From contig JAUSAI010000175.1 of the NCBI GenBank assembly GCA_030652945.1, positions 1 through 40,418 of the forward strand: DNA of 40,418 bases, given 5' to 3'. A program made the translations under genes and the position numbers. Positions 25,136 to 35,105 of the stretch are shown piece by piece. The notes under the pieces are model-generated. The model worked only from the letters and a program-made list of their open reading frames with translations, made no database searches and had not been told where the DNA came from. Position 1 is the stretch's first letter; each line of letters begins with the position of its first letter. Origin of the DNA: Caldisericota bacterium. GTDB lineage: Bacteria > Caldisericota > Caldisericia > Cryosericales > Cryosericaceae.

Positions 25136-25984
25136 ATGAACTTTGAGCAAATGGTTGCCAAGCTTGAGCAGTTCTGGGAAGACGAAGGCTGTACTCGGCT
25201 GTTCCCGTATGACCAGGAAGTCGGGGCCGGAACACTCAGCCCCCACACGTTCCTGCGCGTACTCGGGCGCAAGCCATGGCGCGCGGTCTACGTTCAGCCG
25301 TCCCGCCGTCCTGCAGATGGACGGTATGGGGAAAATCCCAACAGACTGTACATGCATCATCAGCTGCAGGTTGTTATCAAGCCGCCGCCTTCGGACATCC
25401 AGGACACCTACTTGCGGAGCCTGTACGTTCTGGGTCTCAAACCTTCGGAGCATGACATTCGTTTCGTTGAAGACAACTGGGAGACGCCGGTTCTTGGTGC
25501 GGCCGGCGTCGGCTGGGAAGTATGGCTGGACGGCATGGAAGTCACGCAGTTCACCTACTTCCAGTCGGCGGGGGGCAAGGAACTGCCTGTTGTAACCGTA
25601 GAGATCACCTACGGCCTCGAACGATTGGCGATGTTTATCCAGTCAAAGAACAACGTCTATGAACTGGAGTGGCACGAAGGGGTCAGCTACGGCAATTTGC
25701 GACAGCAGGCCGAGAAGGAAAACAGCATGTATTCATTTGACAGTGCGGACGTCGAGTCGCTGACGACATTGTTCGATCTGTTCGAGAAGGAGTCGAAGCG
25801 CATGATCGAGATGAAACTCATTACGCCCGCCTACGAATACCTCCTGCACTGCTCGCACACATTCAACCTTCTCGACGCACGCGGAACTGTCGGCGTTTCA
25901 CAGCGGATGGCGTATCTCGGCCGTGTACGCCGCCTCGCCTATGGTTGCGCCAACCTGTACCTGGAGAATGAAGAACATGAGTGA
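25136..25984 (+). CDS. glyQ: Glycine--tRNA ligase alpha subunit
   Basis: GlyQ is the catalytic alpha subunit of the tetrameric (alpha2beta2) bacterial glycyl-tRNA synthetase. It activates glycine and charges tRNA-Gly with GlyS. The 282-residue protein from the ATG at 25136 shows the family opening NFEQMVAKLEQFW, then EVGAGTLSPHTFLR, the block YGENPNRLYMHHQ, WEVWLDGMEVTQFTYFQ and TYGLERLAM. I chose this ATG because AAGGAG lies 8 bases before it. Another ATG at 25112, overlapping the recO stop, lacks a site and the extra eight residues are unlike the family. The stop overlaps the glyS start by eight bases. Confidence 0.97.
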   Translation: MNFEQMVAKLEQFWEDEGCTRLFPYDQEVGAGTLSPHTFLRVLGRKPWRAVYVQPSRRPADGRYGENPNRLYMHHQLQVVIKPPPSDIQDTYLRSLYVLGLKPSEHDIRFVEDNWETPVLGAAGVGWEVWLDGMEVTQFTYFQSAGGKELPVVTVEITYGLERLAMFIQSKNNVYELEWHEGVSYGNLRQQAEKENSMYSFDSADVESLTTLFDLFEKESKRMIEMKLITPAYEYLLHCSHTFNLLDARGTVGVSQRMAYLGRVRRLAYGCANLYLENEEHE

Positions 25985-28052
25985 TCTCCTCCTCGAAATA
26001 CTTGTCGAAGAGCTTCCTGCTCGATTCGTCGACAGCGCGTCATCACAGCTCTGTCAGCTTGTCGTAAATCATCTGGACGAGCTCTACATTTCCCACGGAG
26101 ACGCGCGGGGCCTCGCCACGCCACGCCGGCTGGTCGTCCTCGTGCAGAGCGTTGCTGAAGCCACGGAGCCGAGAACCGCTGACGTCAAGGGGCCGCCCCG
26201 GCTCGCTAGCTACGATTCCGATGGACATCCGACGGCAGCCCTGGCCGGTTTCTGCAGAACGCAAGAGGTTGACGTCTCCGAAGTGCATGACGTTGAGATG
26301 CAGGGAAGAACCTATGTCTTCGCCACGAAGACGATACCAGGGCAGCAGTCATCGCGACTCATCGAGTCGTTTCTGCCACGACTGCTGCGGGAGATCTCAT
26401 TTCCCAAGACGATGCGCTGGGAAGAGTCCGGTTTGCAGTTCGCGCGCCCGATTCGTGCCTTGACCGCACTGCTCGGCGAAACACAACTCTCCTGGGAAGC
26501 CGCTGGAGTCGTCGGCTCCAACACGACCTTTGGACTACGTGTCGGCAAGCCCCGTCCGATCTCATTCGTGAACGCCGACGAATACTTTCGGAAGCTTAGG
26601 GAGGCCTTTGTGATTCTGGACCGCGCCGAGCGAAAGCGGTCCATCGAGAAGCAGGCCTCCCGCCTCCTTTCTCCATCCCCCTTCCATCTCGGCTCCGATG
26701 CCGACACACTCTTCGACGATGTCGTCAATCTGGTGGAGTACCCCACGGTCTTCCTGGGCGAGTTGCCAGCAACTGCCACCGGGCTTCCAGCTGTTGTCGT
26801 ACGGTCTGTCCTCGAAGAGCAGATGCACTCATTCCCACTCTACGACGGCGACAATGCTATAGCTCCTCAGTTTCTGAGCGTTCGCAACGGTCTTGGCGAC
26901 TTCATCGAGAAGGTTCGACATGGGAGCGAGAATGTCGCGAATGCACGGCTCATGGATGCATCCTTCTTCATCAAGGAAGACACGAGACATCCACTTGCCT
27001 CCTTCGTGCCGAAGCTCGACTCCCTGATGTTCATGGATCGCCTCGGGAACATGGCCCAGAAGACAAGCCGGCTGGAAACCATGGCACGCCATGCCGGTGA
27101 GTACTCCAAGCTGAGCCCGCATGACGTTGATGTTCTTGCCGCAGCAGCGCGAGTGGCGAAAGCTGATCTGGCAACCAGTATGGTAAAGGAATACACGTCG
27201 CTTCAGGGGGAAATGGGGAGGGTCTACCTGGAGAAGGAAGGTGCCCCGGCGGATGTTGCGGCCGCAGTTCGTGAACAGTATCTCCCTCGGTCAGCAACAG
27301 ATGCAGTCGCCTCAACACGTTGCGGCCGCCTCCTCGGCATCCTCGACAGAGTGGATACGATCGTCGGGATCCTCGGGACGGGCTTCAACCCCTCCGGCTC
27401 AGAAGACCCGTACGGAATCAGGCGGGCCGGCAACGCTATCGTACGGACGATCCTGGAACAGGCTGAGTCGATTGACTTGGAGCGCCTCACGAGCGTGGAC
27501 ATGAGAGCATATGAGGAGAGCGGCATCCAGCTCGAGAGTGGGAATCTGCAGACGAACGTCCTGGAGTACCTGGCAGGGCGAGTCGTTCAGTACTACAAGG
27601 AGCGACAGTCGTCTCGCGACTACGCCCCCTTCGACGCTCTCCCCCTCGACCAGCTGGCGACAGTTCCAGCTCGAATCAACGCTTTGAGGGAGCGCTCCGG
27701 CGATGCCGGCCTTTCCGCCCTTGCCGACAGTCATCGACGCATTCAGAACATCACCAAGGGCATCGAAGACACGACCGTGCTGCCCGCCGATCTGCCGCTG
27801 ACCGAGCCGGAAGAGCGCACCCTCAGGGACAATGCCGAGGTCTGCGCATCGAACGTCTCCCGTTTCCTTTCCCTGGGCCAGTACGGCGAGGCGATCCGGT
27901 CATGCGAGGCGCTGACCCCATCGATTAGCCAGTTCTTCGACAAGATCCTTGTCATGACACACGATGACAGCCTGCGATCTGCTCGTTTGTTGTTATTGTG
28001 CTACTTGAAACATATACTTGGTTCGGTCTGCGATTTCTCACGGCTCGTCTAG
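25977..28052 (+). CDS. glyS: Glycine--tRNA ligase beta subunit
   Basis: GlyS supplies the tRNA-binding and anticodon-recognising half of the two-subunit glycyl-tRNA synthetase. The 691-residue protein begins DLLLEILVEELPARFV. It has the tRNA-binding and HD-like body with RWEESGLQFARPIRAL and GRVYLEKEGAPADVA, GSEDPYGIRRAGNAIV, and ends with an alpha-helical anticodon-binding domain. Its length is usual. The ATG at 25977 has GGAGA about 10 bases before it. An ATG nine bases earlier would leave almost no spacing. It overlaps glyQ and ends 19 bases before ppdK. A promoter-like element for ppdK lies inside its 3' end. Confidence 0.97.
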   Translation: MSDLLLEILVEELPARFVDSASSQLCQLVVNHLDELYISHGDARGLATPRRLVVLVQSVAEATEPRTADVKGPPRLASYDSDGHPTAALAGFCRTQEVDVSEVHDVEMQGRTYVFATKTIPGQQSSRLIESFLPRLLREISFPKTMRWEESGLQFARPIRALTALLGETQLSWEAAGVVGSNTTFGLRVGKPRPISFVNADEYFRKLREAFVILDRAERKRSIEKQASRLLSPSPFHLGSDADTLFDDVVNLVEYPTVFLGELPATATGLPAVVVRSVLEEQMHSFPLYDGDNAIAPQFLSVRNGLGDFIEKVRHGSENVANARLMDASFFIKEDTRHPLASFVPKLDSLMFMDRLGNMAQKTSRLETMARHAGEYSKLSPHDVDVLAAAARVAKADLATSMVKEYTSLQGEMGRVYLEKEGAPADVAAAVREQYLPRSATDAVASTRCGRLLGILDRVDTIVGILGTGFNPSGSEDPYGIRRAGNAIVRTILEQAESIDLERLTSVDMRAYEESGIQLESGNLQTNVLEYLAGRVVQYYKERQSSRDYAPFDALPLDQLATVPARINALRERSGDAGLSALADSHRRIQNITKGIEDTTVLPADLPLTEPEERTLRDNAEVCASNVSRFLSLGQYGEAIRSCEALTPSISQFFDKILVMTHDDSLRSARLLLLCYLKHILGSVCDFSRLV
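27990..28018 (+). promoter_or_regulatory. Possible internal promoter for ppdK
   Basis: TTGTTA (27990-27995), 17 bases, TATACT (28013-28018) lie in the last codons of glyS in a locally AT-rich stretch unlike the surrounding coding sequence. The expected start is about 50 bases before the ppdK ATG. The -35 matches consensus at four of six positions and the -10 at five of six. Confidence 0.5.
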
Positions 28053-28071
28053 ACTCACAACGGGAGGAACT

Positions 28072-30723
28072 ATGGAACAGCACAAGTTCATCTACGACTT
28101 CGAGGAAGGGAACAAGGACATGAAGGCGATTCTCGGCGGCAAGGGCGCAGGACTGGCCGAGATGACCCGCATCGGATTGCCGGTTCCCCCGGGGTTCACC
28201 ATGTCGACCGAGATGTGTCCAGCGTACCTCCTGGCCGGAGATATCCCGGAAGACACCAAGAAGGAGTTGTGGGAGCACCTCGCACGCCTCGAGCAGAAGC
28301 TGGGCAAGAAATTCGGTTCCGTCCAAAGCCCGCTCCTGGTGTCGGTACGTTCTGGCGCTGCAATGTCGATGCCTGGAATGATGGACACCATCCTCAATCT
28401 GGGGCTCAACAACGACACAGTCGAAGGACTAGCCGCACTCACGGACAATCCGAGATTCGCATGGGACTCGTACCGTCGATTCGCGCAGATGTATGGAAAC
28501 GTCGTGCTCGGCATCGAGCATGATGAGTTCGAGAGACTGCTCGGTGAGCAGAAGATGTTGCAGGGCGCGTTGCTCGATACCGAACTGTCACTTGATAGCC
28601 TGAAAGCATTGCTTCAGAAGTACTTCGCCCTGGTCCAGGAGAAGACCGGCAAAGCCTTTCCACAGGAGCCGTTGGACCAGCTTCTCGGAGCTGTCGGGGC
28701 GGTGTTCCGCTCGTGGAACACGGAGCGCGCCATCACGTATCGAAGGATCGAGAAAATCGTCGACCTCATCGGTACCGCCGTCACCGTCCAGTCCATGGTA
28801 TTTGGCAACATGGGCAACGACTCGGCAACGGGCGTGTGCTTCACACGAGACAACTCCACTGGAGCCAAGCGCTTCTCCGGCGAATACCTTGTCAATGCTC
28901 AAGGTGAAGACGTCGTTGCAGGCATCCGCACACCAGATAACATCGACGAAATGGAAACAGTGATGCCCCAGACCTACAAGCAGTTGGTAGACGTCTCTCT
29001 GTTGCTGGAGCAGCACTACCGGGACATGCAGGATATGGAGTTTACGGTCGAGGGTGGAAGGCTGTTCATGCTCCAGACCCGCAACGCCAAGCGCAGCCCG
29101 AATGCCGCCGTCAAGGTTGCTGTCGATATGGTGGCAGAAGGACTCGTCTCGAGAGAAGAAGCGGTGATGCGGGTGACGCCAACTCAGCTGGACACCCTGC
29201 TCCATCCGCAGGTAGATCCGACAGCCAGAATCACTGTCCTCACGAAGGCAATTCCGGCATCGCCAGGCGCCGGCAGTGGCAAGGTGGTCTTTGAGTCCAA
29301 GAGAGCTGCTGCGCTGGGTGAAGCGGGGGAGAAGGTCGTTCTGGTCCGTCAGGACACGTCGCCAGAAGACATAGATGGCATTTCCAAGGCCCAGGCAACG
29401 CTGACGACCCGGGGTGGTGCATCGGCCCACGCTGCACTCGTCGCGCGCGGCATGGGCAAGCCCTGTGTCGTAGGCGCGGACCAGGTCAAGCTGAACTACG
29501 CTGACAGAAGTTTCACCGTCAACGGGACAACCGTTCGTGAGGGAGATGTCATCACCATCAACGGAACGACTGGTGAGGTTATCCTCGGTGAAGCCCCTAT
29601 GGTGGATGCAGAAGAGACACCAGAAATGAACAGGCTCCTTTCCTATGCTGACGACATCAGGCGTCTTGGCGTTCGTGCAAATGCAGACACGCCGGCCAGC
29701 GCACGGAAGGCACGAGTGTTCGGTGCGGAGGGCATTGGTTTGTGCCGTACCGAGCGCATGTTCAACGATCCCGATCGCCTTCCACTTATGCAGGAGATGG
29801 TTATTGCGGGCACCGTTGAGGATCGGCTGGCGGCTCTTGAGAAGCTTCTTCCGCTTCAGCGCGACGACTTCGAGAAGATTCTTGAGGCCATGGACGGTTT
29901 CCCGGTCATCATTCGCCTGCTCGACCCGCCCCTTCATGAGTTCCTGCCACAGTGGGAACGTCTTGAACAGGAGTTGCTCGAGGCCAGAACAGCGGGCGAC
30001 ACAGAACGCATCGGCTACATCGAGAAGGTCATAAAGCGCTACAACGAGCTGAAGGAGTTCAACCCGATGATTGGCTTCCGGGGATGCCGCGTCGGTATCG
30101 TATATCCGGAGATCTACCGTTTCCAGGTCCGCGCAATCGCCGAGGCCACCGCCACACTGGTCAAGCGAGGACTACACCCAATGCCGGAGATCATGCTTCC
30201 CTTGGTGGGTCACGTCAATGAGATCAAGGTGCTCAAGCCGTTGGTTCAGGCAGAACTCGACGAGGTGTTCGAGCACGAGGGCATCACAGTTGCCGTGAAG
30301 ATCGGCACCATGGTTGAAGTGCCCCGTGCATGCCTGACGGCAGACGAGATCGCTGAGTACGCCGAGTTCTTCAGCTTTGGCACCAACGACCTCACCCAGA
30401 CAACGTATGCCTATAGCCGTGACGATGCTGCAGGCACATTCCTGCCGACCTATCTCGAGTCGAAGGTCCTGGACGTCGACCCGTTCCAGACCATCGACCA
30501 GAAGGGCGTGGGCAAGCTCATCCGCATCGCCGTCGTCCTCGGCCGCAAGACCAACCCCCGCATCGAGATCGGTATCTGCGGGGAACAGGGAGGCGAGCCC
30601 GACTCCATCGCCTTCTGTCACGCGTCCGGACTCGACTACGTTTCCTGCTCCGCACCGCGAGTCCCCATTGCGCGCCTTGCGGCTGCGCAGGCCGCCATCA
30701 AGAACAGGCCGGCCGCCAGGTAG
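28072..30723 (+). CDS. ppdK: Pyruvate, phosphate dikinase
   Basis: PPDK interconverts pyruvate, ATP and phosphate with phosphoenolpyruvate, AMP and pyrophosphate, and serves gluconeogenesis or PPi-linked glycolysis. The 883-residue protein has the N-terminal ATP-grasp part (GGKGAGLAEM, SVRSGAAMSMPGMMDT) and the mobile domain with the phospho-acceptor H453. A C-terminal TIM barrel has FGTNDLTQ and C836 in ICGEQGGEP. The usual GGMTSHAA around the catalytic histidine is GGASAHAA here, so the regulatory threonine two residues before H453 is S451 and the serine next to it is A452. GGGAGG precedes the ATG by about 6 bases. The regulatory protein PDRP, often next to ppdK in Clostridia, is absent. 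Confidence 0.97.
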   Translation: MEQHKFIYDFEEGNKDMKAILGGKGAGLAEMTRIGLPVPPGFTMSTEMCPAYLLAGDIPEDTKKELWEHLARLEQKLGKKFGSVQSPLLVSVRSGAAMSMPGMMDTILNLGLNNDTVEGLAALTDNPRFAWDSYRRFAQMYGNVVLGIEHDEFERLLGEQKMLQGALLDTELSLDSLKALLQKYFALVQEKTGKAFPQEPLDQLLGAVGAVFRSWNTERAITYRRIEKIVDLIGTAVTVQSMVFGNMGNDSATGVCFTRDNSTGAKRFSGEYLVNAQGEDVVAGIRTPDNIDEMETVMPQTYKQLVDVSLLLEQHYRDMQDMEFTVEGGRLFMLQTRNAKRSPNAAVKVAVDMVAEGLVSREEAVMRVTPTQLDTLLHPQVDPTARITVLTKAIPASPGAGSGKVVFESKRAAALGEAGEKVVLVRQDTSPEDIDGISKAQATLTTRGGASAHAALVARGMGKPCVVGADQVKLNYADRSFTVNGTTVREGDVITINGTTGEVILGEAPMVDAEETPEMNRLLSYADDIRRLGVRANADTPASARKARVFGAEGIGLCRTERMFNDPDRLPLMQEMVIAGTVEDRLAALEKLLPLQRDDFEKILEAMDGFPVIIRLLDPPLHEFLPQWERLEQELLEARTAGDTERIGYIEKVIKRYNELKEFNPMIGFRGCRVGIVYPEIYRFQVRAIAEATATLVKRGLHPMPEIMLPLVGHVNEIKVLKPLVQAELDEVFEHEGITVAVKIGTMVEVPRACLTADEIAEYAEFFSFGTNDLTQTTYAYSRDDAAGTFLPTYLESKVLDVDPFQTIDQKGVGKLIRIAVVLGRKTNPRIEIGICGEQGGEPDSIAFCHASGLDYVSCSAPRVPIARLAAAQAAIKNRPAAR

Positions 30724-30739
30724 AACAGAATCCTCATAC

Positions 30740-31846
30740 ATGCTGCCTATCACGAACTACAGGGATAGGGAAGGAAGGCTGCTCTCTCAGGGAGCAGCCT
30801 TTGGCATTGCCAGCAAAGGGCGAGTCTTGCCCGAGGGTGACGATGGCATCCGCTCCCCGTTCCAGAAAGACCGCGATCGCATCATCCACTCGAGCGCTTT
30901 TCGCAGACTCCAATACAAGACGCAGGTATTCATTGCACCTAGAGGCGATGAGATTCGTACGCGCCTGACGCATACGCTCGAGGTAGCTCAGCTGTCTCGT
31001 TCGGTCGCCGATGCACTAGGCCTGAATGAAGATCTCGTGGAGGCGATAGCGCTGGGGCATGATCTGGGACACGCCCCATTTGGACATACCGGTGAAGGGG
31101 TACTGGACGCCAAATTGAGGGGCATTGACGCTACTCTCGGATTCGATCATGCAACACAGAGTCTGAGGGTTGTAGACGTCCTGGAGCATCGGGAACGCGG
31201 TCACGGCGAAGTCCTCTTCGGCCTGAACCTCACGTTCGAGACCAGAAACGGCATTGCATCTCACAGCAAGGGCCTGGAAGAGCTTCGCAACCTCGGCGAC
31301 ATGAACAATCCTCAAACCCTCGAAGGGCAGGTCGTGCGTCTCTGCGATCGGGTCGCCTACGTCAATCACGACTTGGACGACGCAATCCAGGCAGGGATAG
31401 TGGACATCAGCGACGTCCCAAAGGACGTCATGGCCGCGCTCGGCGACTTCTACTCGAAGCGCCTTGAGACCATGGTCCTCGACATCATCCAGTCGAGCGC
31501 TGCCGCGGGGACTATCTCCATGAGCAGCGACATACGGTCTGCCATGGATGCATTGATGATGTTCCTGAAGGACCGCGTATACATGCACTCCGTGCCCAAA
31601 CGCGAGGAGGGAAAGGCGCGGGAACTGCTCTCGCGTATCTTCGACTTCTGCATGGAAGATGCGCTCCGTCTGGAGCCCTATCTCCGAGAACACCCGGTAA
31701 GTCAGCAGAATCGAGACCCGGTGTCTCTGCTCCAGACTGACCCCGTTTACCGCGCACGAGTCGTTGCTGACTATGTTGCGTCGATGACCGATCGAATGGC
31801 ATTGCAGGTAGCCGGCAACCTCATTCTGCCGATCATCTACGTGTAG
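30740..31846 (+). CDS. dgt: Deoxyguanosinetriphosphate triphosphohydrolase-like protein
   Basis: This is an HD-domain dNTPase that cleaves dNTPs to nucleosides and triphosphate. It helps set the dNTP pool. The 368-residue protein has the family opening with RDRDRIIHSSAFRRL and YKTQVF, then metal ligands in HTLEV (H78) and GHDLGHAPFGHTGE (H107-D108, H111). A later DRVAYVNHDLDD block (from D203) supplies the remaining ligand. The start ATG at 30740 has no strong ribosome site, but the next residues (REGRLLSQGA) align with other dgt proteins, so it fits. An inverted repeat lies inside codons 12-22. dgt-dnaG-rpoD is a common clostridial order. Substrate preference cannot be read. Confidence 0.95.
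   Translation: MLPITNYRDREGRLLSQGAAFGIASKGRVLPEGDDGIRSPFQKDRDRIIHSSAFRRLQYKTQVFIAPRGDEIRTRLTHTLEVAQLSRSVADALGLNEDLVEAIALGHDLGHAPFGHTGEGVLDAKLRGIDATLGFDHATQSLRVVDVLEHRERGHGEVLFGLNLTFETRNGIASHSKGLEELRNLGDMNNPQTLEGQVVRLCDRVAYVNHDLDDAIQAGIVDISDVPKDVMAALGDFYSKRLETMVLDIIQSSAAAGTISMSSDIRSAMDALMMFLKDRVYMHSVPKREEGKARELLSRIFDFCMEDALRLEPYLREHPVSQQNRDPVSLLQTDPVYRARVVADYVASMTDRMALQVAGNLILPIIYV
30775..30804 (+). terminator. Terminator-like hairpin inside the start of dgt
   Basis: AAGGCTGCTC (30775-30784) and GAGCAGCCTT (30792-30801) form a perfect 10-bp stem with a 7-base loop, followed by TT and GGC. It begins 51 bases after the ppdK stop but lies within dgt codons 12-22. It resembles a weak intrinsic terminator or attenuator; the short U-run makes full termination doubtful. 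Confidence 0.4.
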
Positions 31847-31887
31847 TAGAACTCGGGCGACATCGGGATGCCGCTCTTGTACATTGT

Positions 31888-31917
31888 GAGGGGGTCGGAA
31901 ACAATTCCGGCCCCCTC
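31888..31917 (+). other. Strong hairpin between dgt and dnaG
   Basis: GAGGGGGTCGGAA and TTCCGGCCCCCTC (31888-31900 and 31905-31917) form a 13-bp stem, one G-U pair, with a four-base ACAA loop. It is 42 bases after the dgt stop and 24 before the dnaG start. No U-run follows on either strand, so it may be a processing site, an attenuator or a protein-binding palindrome instead of a terminator. The rest of the 95-base gap holds only TATACC (31923-31928) as a weak -10. Confidence 0.6.
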
Positions 31918-31941
31918 GTGCGTATACCTATTCGGTAGCCT

Positions 31942-33669
31942 ATGGAATACAGAGAATATGTGGCGGAAGCCAGCGTCAAGGTTGGAATTCTTGAAGGTAT
32001 CGGCCATTACGTCAAATTGCACAAGCAGGGACGCAATTACGTCGGGCTGTGTCCTTTTCACCATGAGAAGACACCCTCGTTCACTGTCAGCCCTGACAAG
32101 GGGATGTTCTACTGTTTTGGCTGCAAAGCTTGTGGAGATCTCTTTACGTTCGTACGCAAGATACACGGCGTCTCCATGCAGGAGGCGGTTGAAATCATCT
32201 CCCGGGAATTCAGCGTCGAACTTCCTCCGTGGCACATGTCGACAACAGCATCCCGCGAGCGACAAGTGTTGCTTGGTGCGTTCAAGGCTGCCTCAGAATC
32301 GTTCACGGAAGCGCTTGATCTGGACTGTGCGGTCGAGTGTCGAGGCTACCTTCAACAGAGGGGTCTTGGGCACGACACGGCGAGGAAGTTCCTTCTCGGA
32401 TACTGCCCAAAGGACGTCTCATGGCTGGTGAACCAGTGTGTCACTCGTGGTGTTGACGAAGGCGCTCTCGTTCGCGCCGGCATTGTTCAGCGACACGGCA
32501 ACTCCCTTTCCTCTCCCTTTTCGCACCGCTTGATGTTCCCGATCTGGGATACCATTGCCAACGTCATTGCCTTCGGCGCCCGGTCTATCGATGGGTCCAT
32601 GCCAAAGTACACCAACAGCCCCGAGACGCCTTTGTTTGCGAAGCGGCGTACGCTCTATGCCCTGCCACTGGCTGAAGCCGCAATCCGCGAGGAACGAACG
32701 GCGATCGTCGTTGAGGGGTACATGGATACGATTGCTCTGCACGCACATGGTTTCACGAATGCCATTGCCTCCATGGGCACGGCGTTCACAGAAGAACAGG
32801 CTGCAGTCGTGAAACGTATGGCAGCTCGTGTTCTCTTGAGTTTCGACGGTGATGAGGCTGGGCAGCACGCGGCACAGCAGGCGTTGGCAGTAGCTGACAA
32901 GACTGGGCTCGACATATCCGTCGTGCGCATACGGGGCGCGAAGGATCCCGACGAATTGCTCAAGACGGAGAACGGTCAGACGCAGTACCGCGCAGCCATC
33001 GATGCAGCCATTTCCGTCACGGACTTCCTGCTTGAACGAGCTGCAACTGGAAAGGACCTTGCGAGCACTTCCGGGCGCAGAGCGTTCGTTGACGAAATGG
33101 GCGAGATCATCGGCAGTATGCAGGACCCGCTGTTGCGTGAAGATCTCGTCCGGAAGATGAGCAGACTGCTGGACGGCGTCTCCGAGAAGGAAATCCTGAG
33201 CATGGTCCTGAGACGGCGAGTCAACCCGGCGTTGCAGAGCGCGTCAGATGTATGGCACATCAAACGTGCGGCTTTGAAGCATCCGAGCCGGCCTCGTGCC
33301 GAAGTGCAGACAACTGCCAGGTGGCAGACCGAACGCTTCATCACCCATGGCATCGTACACTTCCTGGACAAGCCGGCAGACATCGTTCGCCTTCTAGCCG
33401 GTCTCACTCTGCAGGATGAGGCCTGTCGCGAGATTGCGAACGTTGTAGCGCGCGAATCGAGTACTCGTGCGCTGGATGCGGGTCAGCTGATAGCGCAACT
33501 CAGCCCTGAAGCTGCAGCGCTGGTGGCACAATGGAGTGCGGAAGAGCACAGGTTCAGTTTTGACAGTCTTGTTGACGCCATCAAGCGATTTCATTCTCTC
33601 GACGACAATTCGAGACAGCCTCAGGACACGTCACCACAAGAACAGGAACTTCGGCAAAGGAGCCCATGA
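31942..33669 (+). CDS. dnaG: DNA primase DnaG
   Basis: DnaG makes the RNA primers for chromosome replication. The 575-residue protein has the CHC2-type zinc domain (C37, H40, C58, C61). A TOPRIM catalytic core has E258 in EGYMD and D302/D304 in the DGDEAG motif. A C-terminal helicase-binding region follows. [17 protein letters not shown] is the family link between zinc and TOPRIM parts. The ATG at 31942 lacks a clear ribosome site. The stop overlaps the rpoD start as ATGATGG, so rpoD is probably translated by coupling. The pair dnaG-rpoD is the core of the macromolecular synthesis operon; rpsU is not here. Confidence 0.96.
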   Translation: MEYREYVAEASVKVGILEGIGHYVKLHKQGRNYVGLCPFHHEKTPSFTVSPDKGMFYCFGCKACGDLFTFVRKIHGVSMQEAVEIISREFSVELPPWHMSTTASRERQVLLGAFKAASESFTEALDLDCAVECRGYLQQRGLGHDTARKFLLGYCPKDVSWLVNQCVTRGVDEGALVRAGIVQRHGNSLSSPFSHRLMFPIWDTIANVIAFGARSIDGSMPKYTNSPETPLFAKRRTLYALPLAEAAIREERTAIVVEGYMDTIALHAHGFTNAIASMGTAFTEEQAAVVKRMAARVLLSFDGDEAGQHAAQQALAVADKTGLDISVVRIRGAKDPDELLKTENGQTQYRAAIDAAISVTDFLLERAATGKDLASTSGRRAFVDEMGEIIGSMQDPLLREDLVRKMSRLLDGVSEKEILSMVLRRRVNPALQSASDVWHIKRAALKHPSRPRAEVQTTARWQTERFITHGIVHFLDKPADIVRLLAGLTLQDEACREIANVVARESSTRALDAGQLIAQLSPEAAALVAQWSAEEHRFSFDSLVDAIKRFHSLDDNSRQPQDTSPQEQELRQRSP

Positions 33670-35090
33670 TGGCGACAGAAAAGCGCACCCAACAGGAACG
33701 CCCCAAGCATCGCACTGCAGCAGAGGAAAGAGGGCCGATCATACCCAAGAAGAAGCGCTTGGCCGTCCTTTCCTCCGAAGAAACTCAGCCCGCCCTCGCC
33801 CCAACGCGGAAACGCCGCACTGCTAGTACTGCTACCCCTGCTTTCGAGAAGAAGGCAGCCAAGAAGAAGGTGGCTGCCGCTGACACCGAAGCCGACGTGG
33901 ACGAGGAGTCTGAGATTGCGCCAGAGGAGAACCCGGTTGCTGAACCTCCTCTCCCTCACTCAAAGGAACTGCTGCGCCTGCTGGAAAGTGCCCGTCAAGG
34001 AGGCGCCATGGACTATAGCGCCATCATGGACGCACTGGAGAAGCAGGACGTCACCGTAGATGAACTAGACGCATTCTATGAGCGAATGGACTTCGAGGAC
34101 ATAGTCTTCGGCACCGTCCGATTCGTGCGCTCGACAGTCAAGAAAGCTGTTGAGGCTCCGTCGATTCCATCGATCATCCGCGTGACAACACAAGAAGAGC
34201 AGAATCCCATCCAGTCGTATCTCAGCGACATCGGCCGAGTCCCGCTGCTCACGCCCGACCAGGAGAAGACTCTCGGGAAGCTCGTCGCGGAGGGAAACAT
34301 GGAGGCGCGGCAACAGCTCATCGAGGCCAATCTGCGACTCGTCGTCAGCATAGCAAAGAAGTACACCGGCCGGGGTCTGTCCTTTCTTGATCTGGTCGAG
34401 GAAGGGAATCTTGGCCTTATCCGCGCTGTCGAGAAGTTCGATCACCGACGCGGCTTCCGGTTCTCCACCTACGCCACGTGGTGGATTCGACAGTCGATGA
34501 CACGGGCGCTCGCAGACCAGTCCCGCCTCATCCGTGTCCCAGTGCACATGGTCGAGAACTTGAACAAGATCGACAAGATCAAGAAGGGGTTTCTCCAGGA
34601 ACACGGACGTGAACCGACAAAAGAAGAGCTTGCGCAGGCAATGGGCATCCCAGTCAAGAAGATCATCCGATACTTGCGTCTGGGCCAGCAGCCTCTCTCA
34701 CTCGAGAATACTGTCGGGGATGAGGAGGAAAGCCGTCTTGAGAACTTCATCGAGGACGAGAAGAGTCCTTCCCCGGAGAAGGAGACATTCAACAAGTACT
34801 ACAAGGAGCAGCTGGAACGGATTCTCAACACGCTGCCAGATCGTGAGAGACAGATTCTCATCAAGCGTGAGGGACTGCAGGGCGTCTATGAACACACTCT
34901 TGAGCAGGTAGGAATGGAGTTCCAGGTTACCAGAGAGCGTATTCGCCAGATTGAGGCGAAAGCAAAGCGCAAGCTGAAGGAGATGATCGCCAAAGAGAAC
35001 GGCATGAACGAAGAGGATCTGCGCAACGATGGGAACGTCACGAGACACCGGATATCGGGCGGGCGCAAGAGGCCGATGGCCGATCGCTGA
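33669..35090 (+). CDS. rpoD: RNA polymerase primary sigma factor RpoD (sigma-A)
   Basis: RpoD directs core RNA polymerase to housekeeping promoters. The product from the second ATG is 473 residues. It has an N-terminal Lys/Ala/Glu-rich extension (about 1-95) and a region 1.1-like segment (about 95-140). Conserved region 1.2 has [16 protein letters not shown], region 2 has [30 protein letters not shown] and [11 protein letters not shown], region 3 follows, and region 4.2 has [13 protein letters not shown]. Two adjacent ATG codons (33666, 33669) are possible. AAGGAG (33657-33662) leaves 3 and 6 bases, so I prefer the second. It overlaps dnaG by one base and ends just before the tRNA-Asn promoter. 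It should recognise the TTGACA/TATAAT promoters found here. Confidence 0.96.
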   Translation: MATEKRTQQERPKHRTAAEERGPIIPKKKRLAVLSSEETQPALAPTRKRRTASTATPAFEKKAAKKKVAAADTEADVDEESEIAPEENPVAEPPLPHSKELLRLLESARQGGAMDYSAIMDALEKQDVTVDELDAFYERMDFEDIVFGTVRFVRSTVKKAVEAPSIPSIIRVTTQEEQNPIQSYLSDIGRVPLLTPDQEKTLGKLVAEGNMEARQQLIEANLRLVVSIAKKYTGRGLSFLDLVEEGNLGLIRAVEKFDHRRGFRFSTYATWWIRQSMTRALADQSRLIRVPVHMVENLNKIDKIKKGFLQEHGREPTKEELAQAMGIPVKKIIRYLRLGQQPLSLENTVGDEEESRLENFIEDEKSPSPEKETFNKYYKEQLERILNTLPDRERQILIKREGLQGVYEHTLEQVGMEFQVTRERIRQIEAKAKRKLKEMIAKENGMNEEDLRNDGNVTRHRISGGRKRPMADR

Positions 35091-35105
35091 TGCAGACTCA
35101 TTCTC

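Noticed and set aside
28588-29937. A 449-codon open frame on the minus strand across ppdK
   Set aside because: Antisense shadow of ppdK; low-complexity H/R/C-rich translation with no motif.
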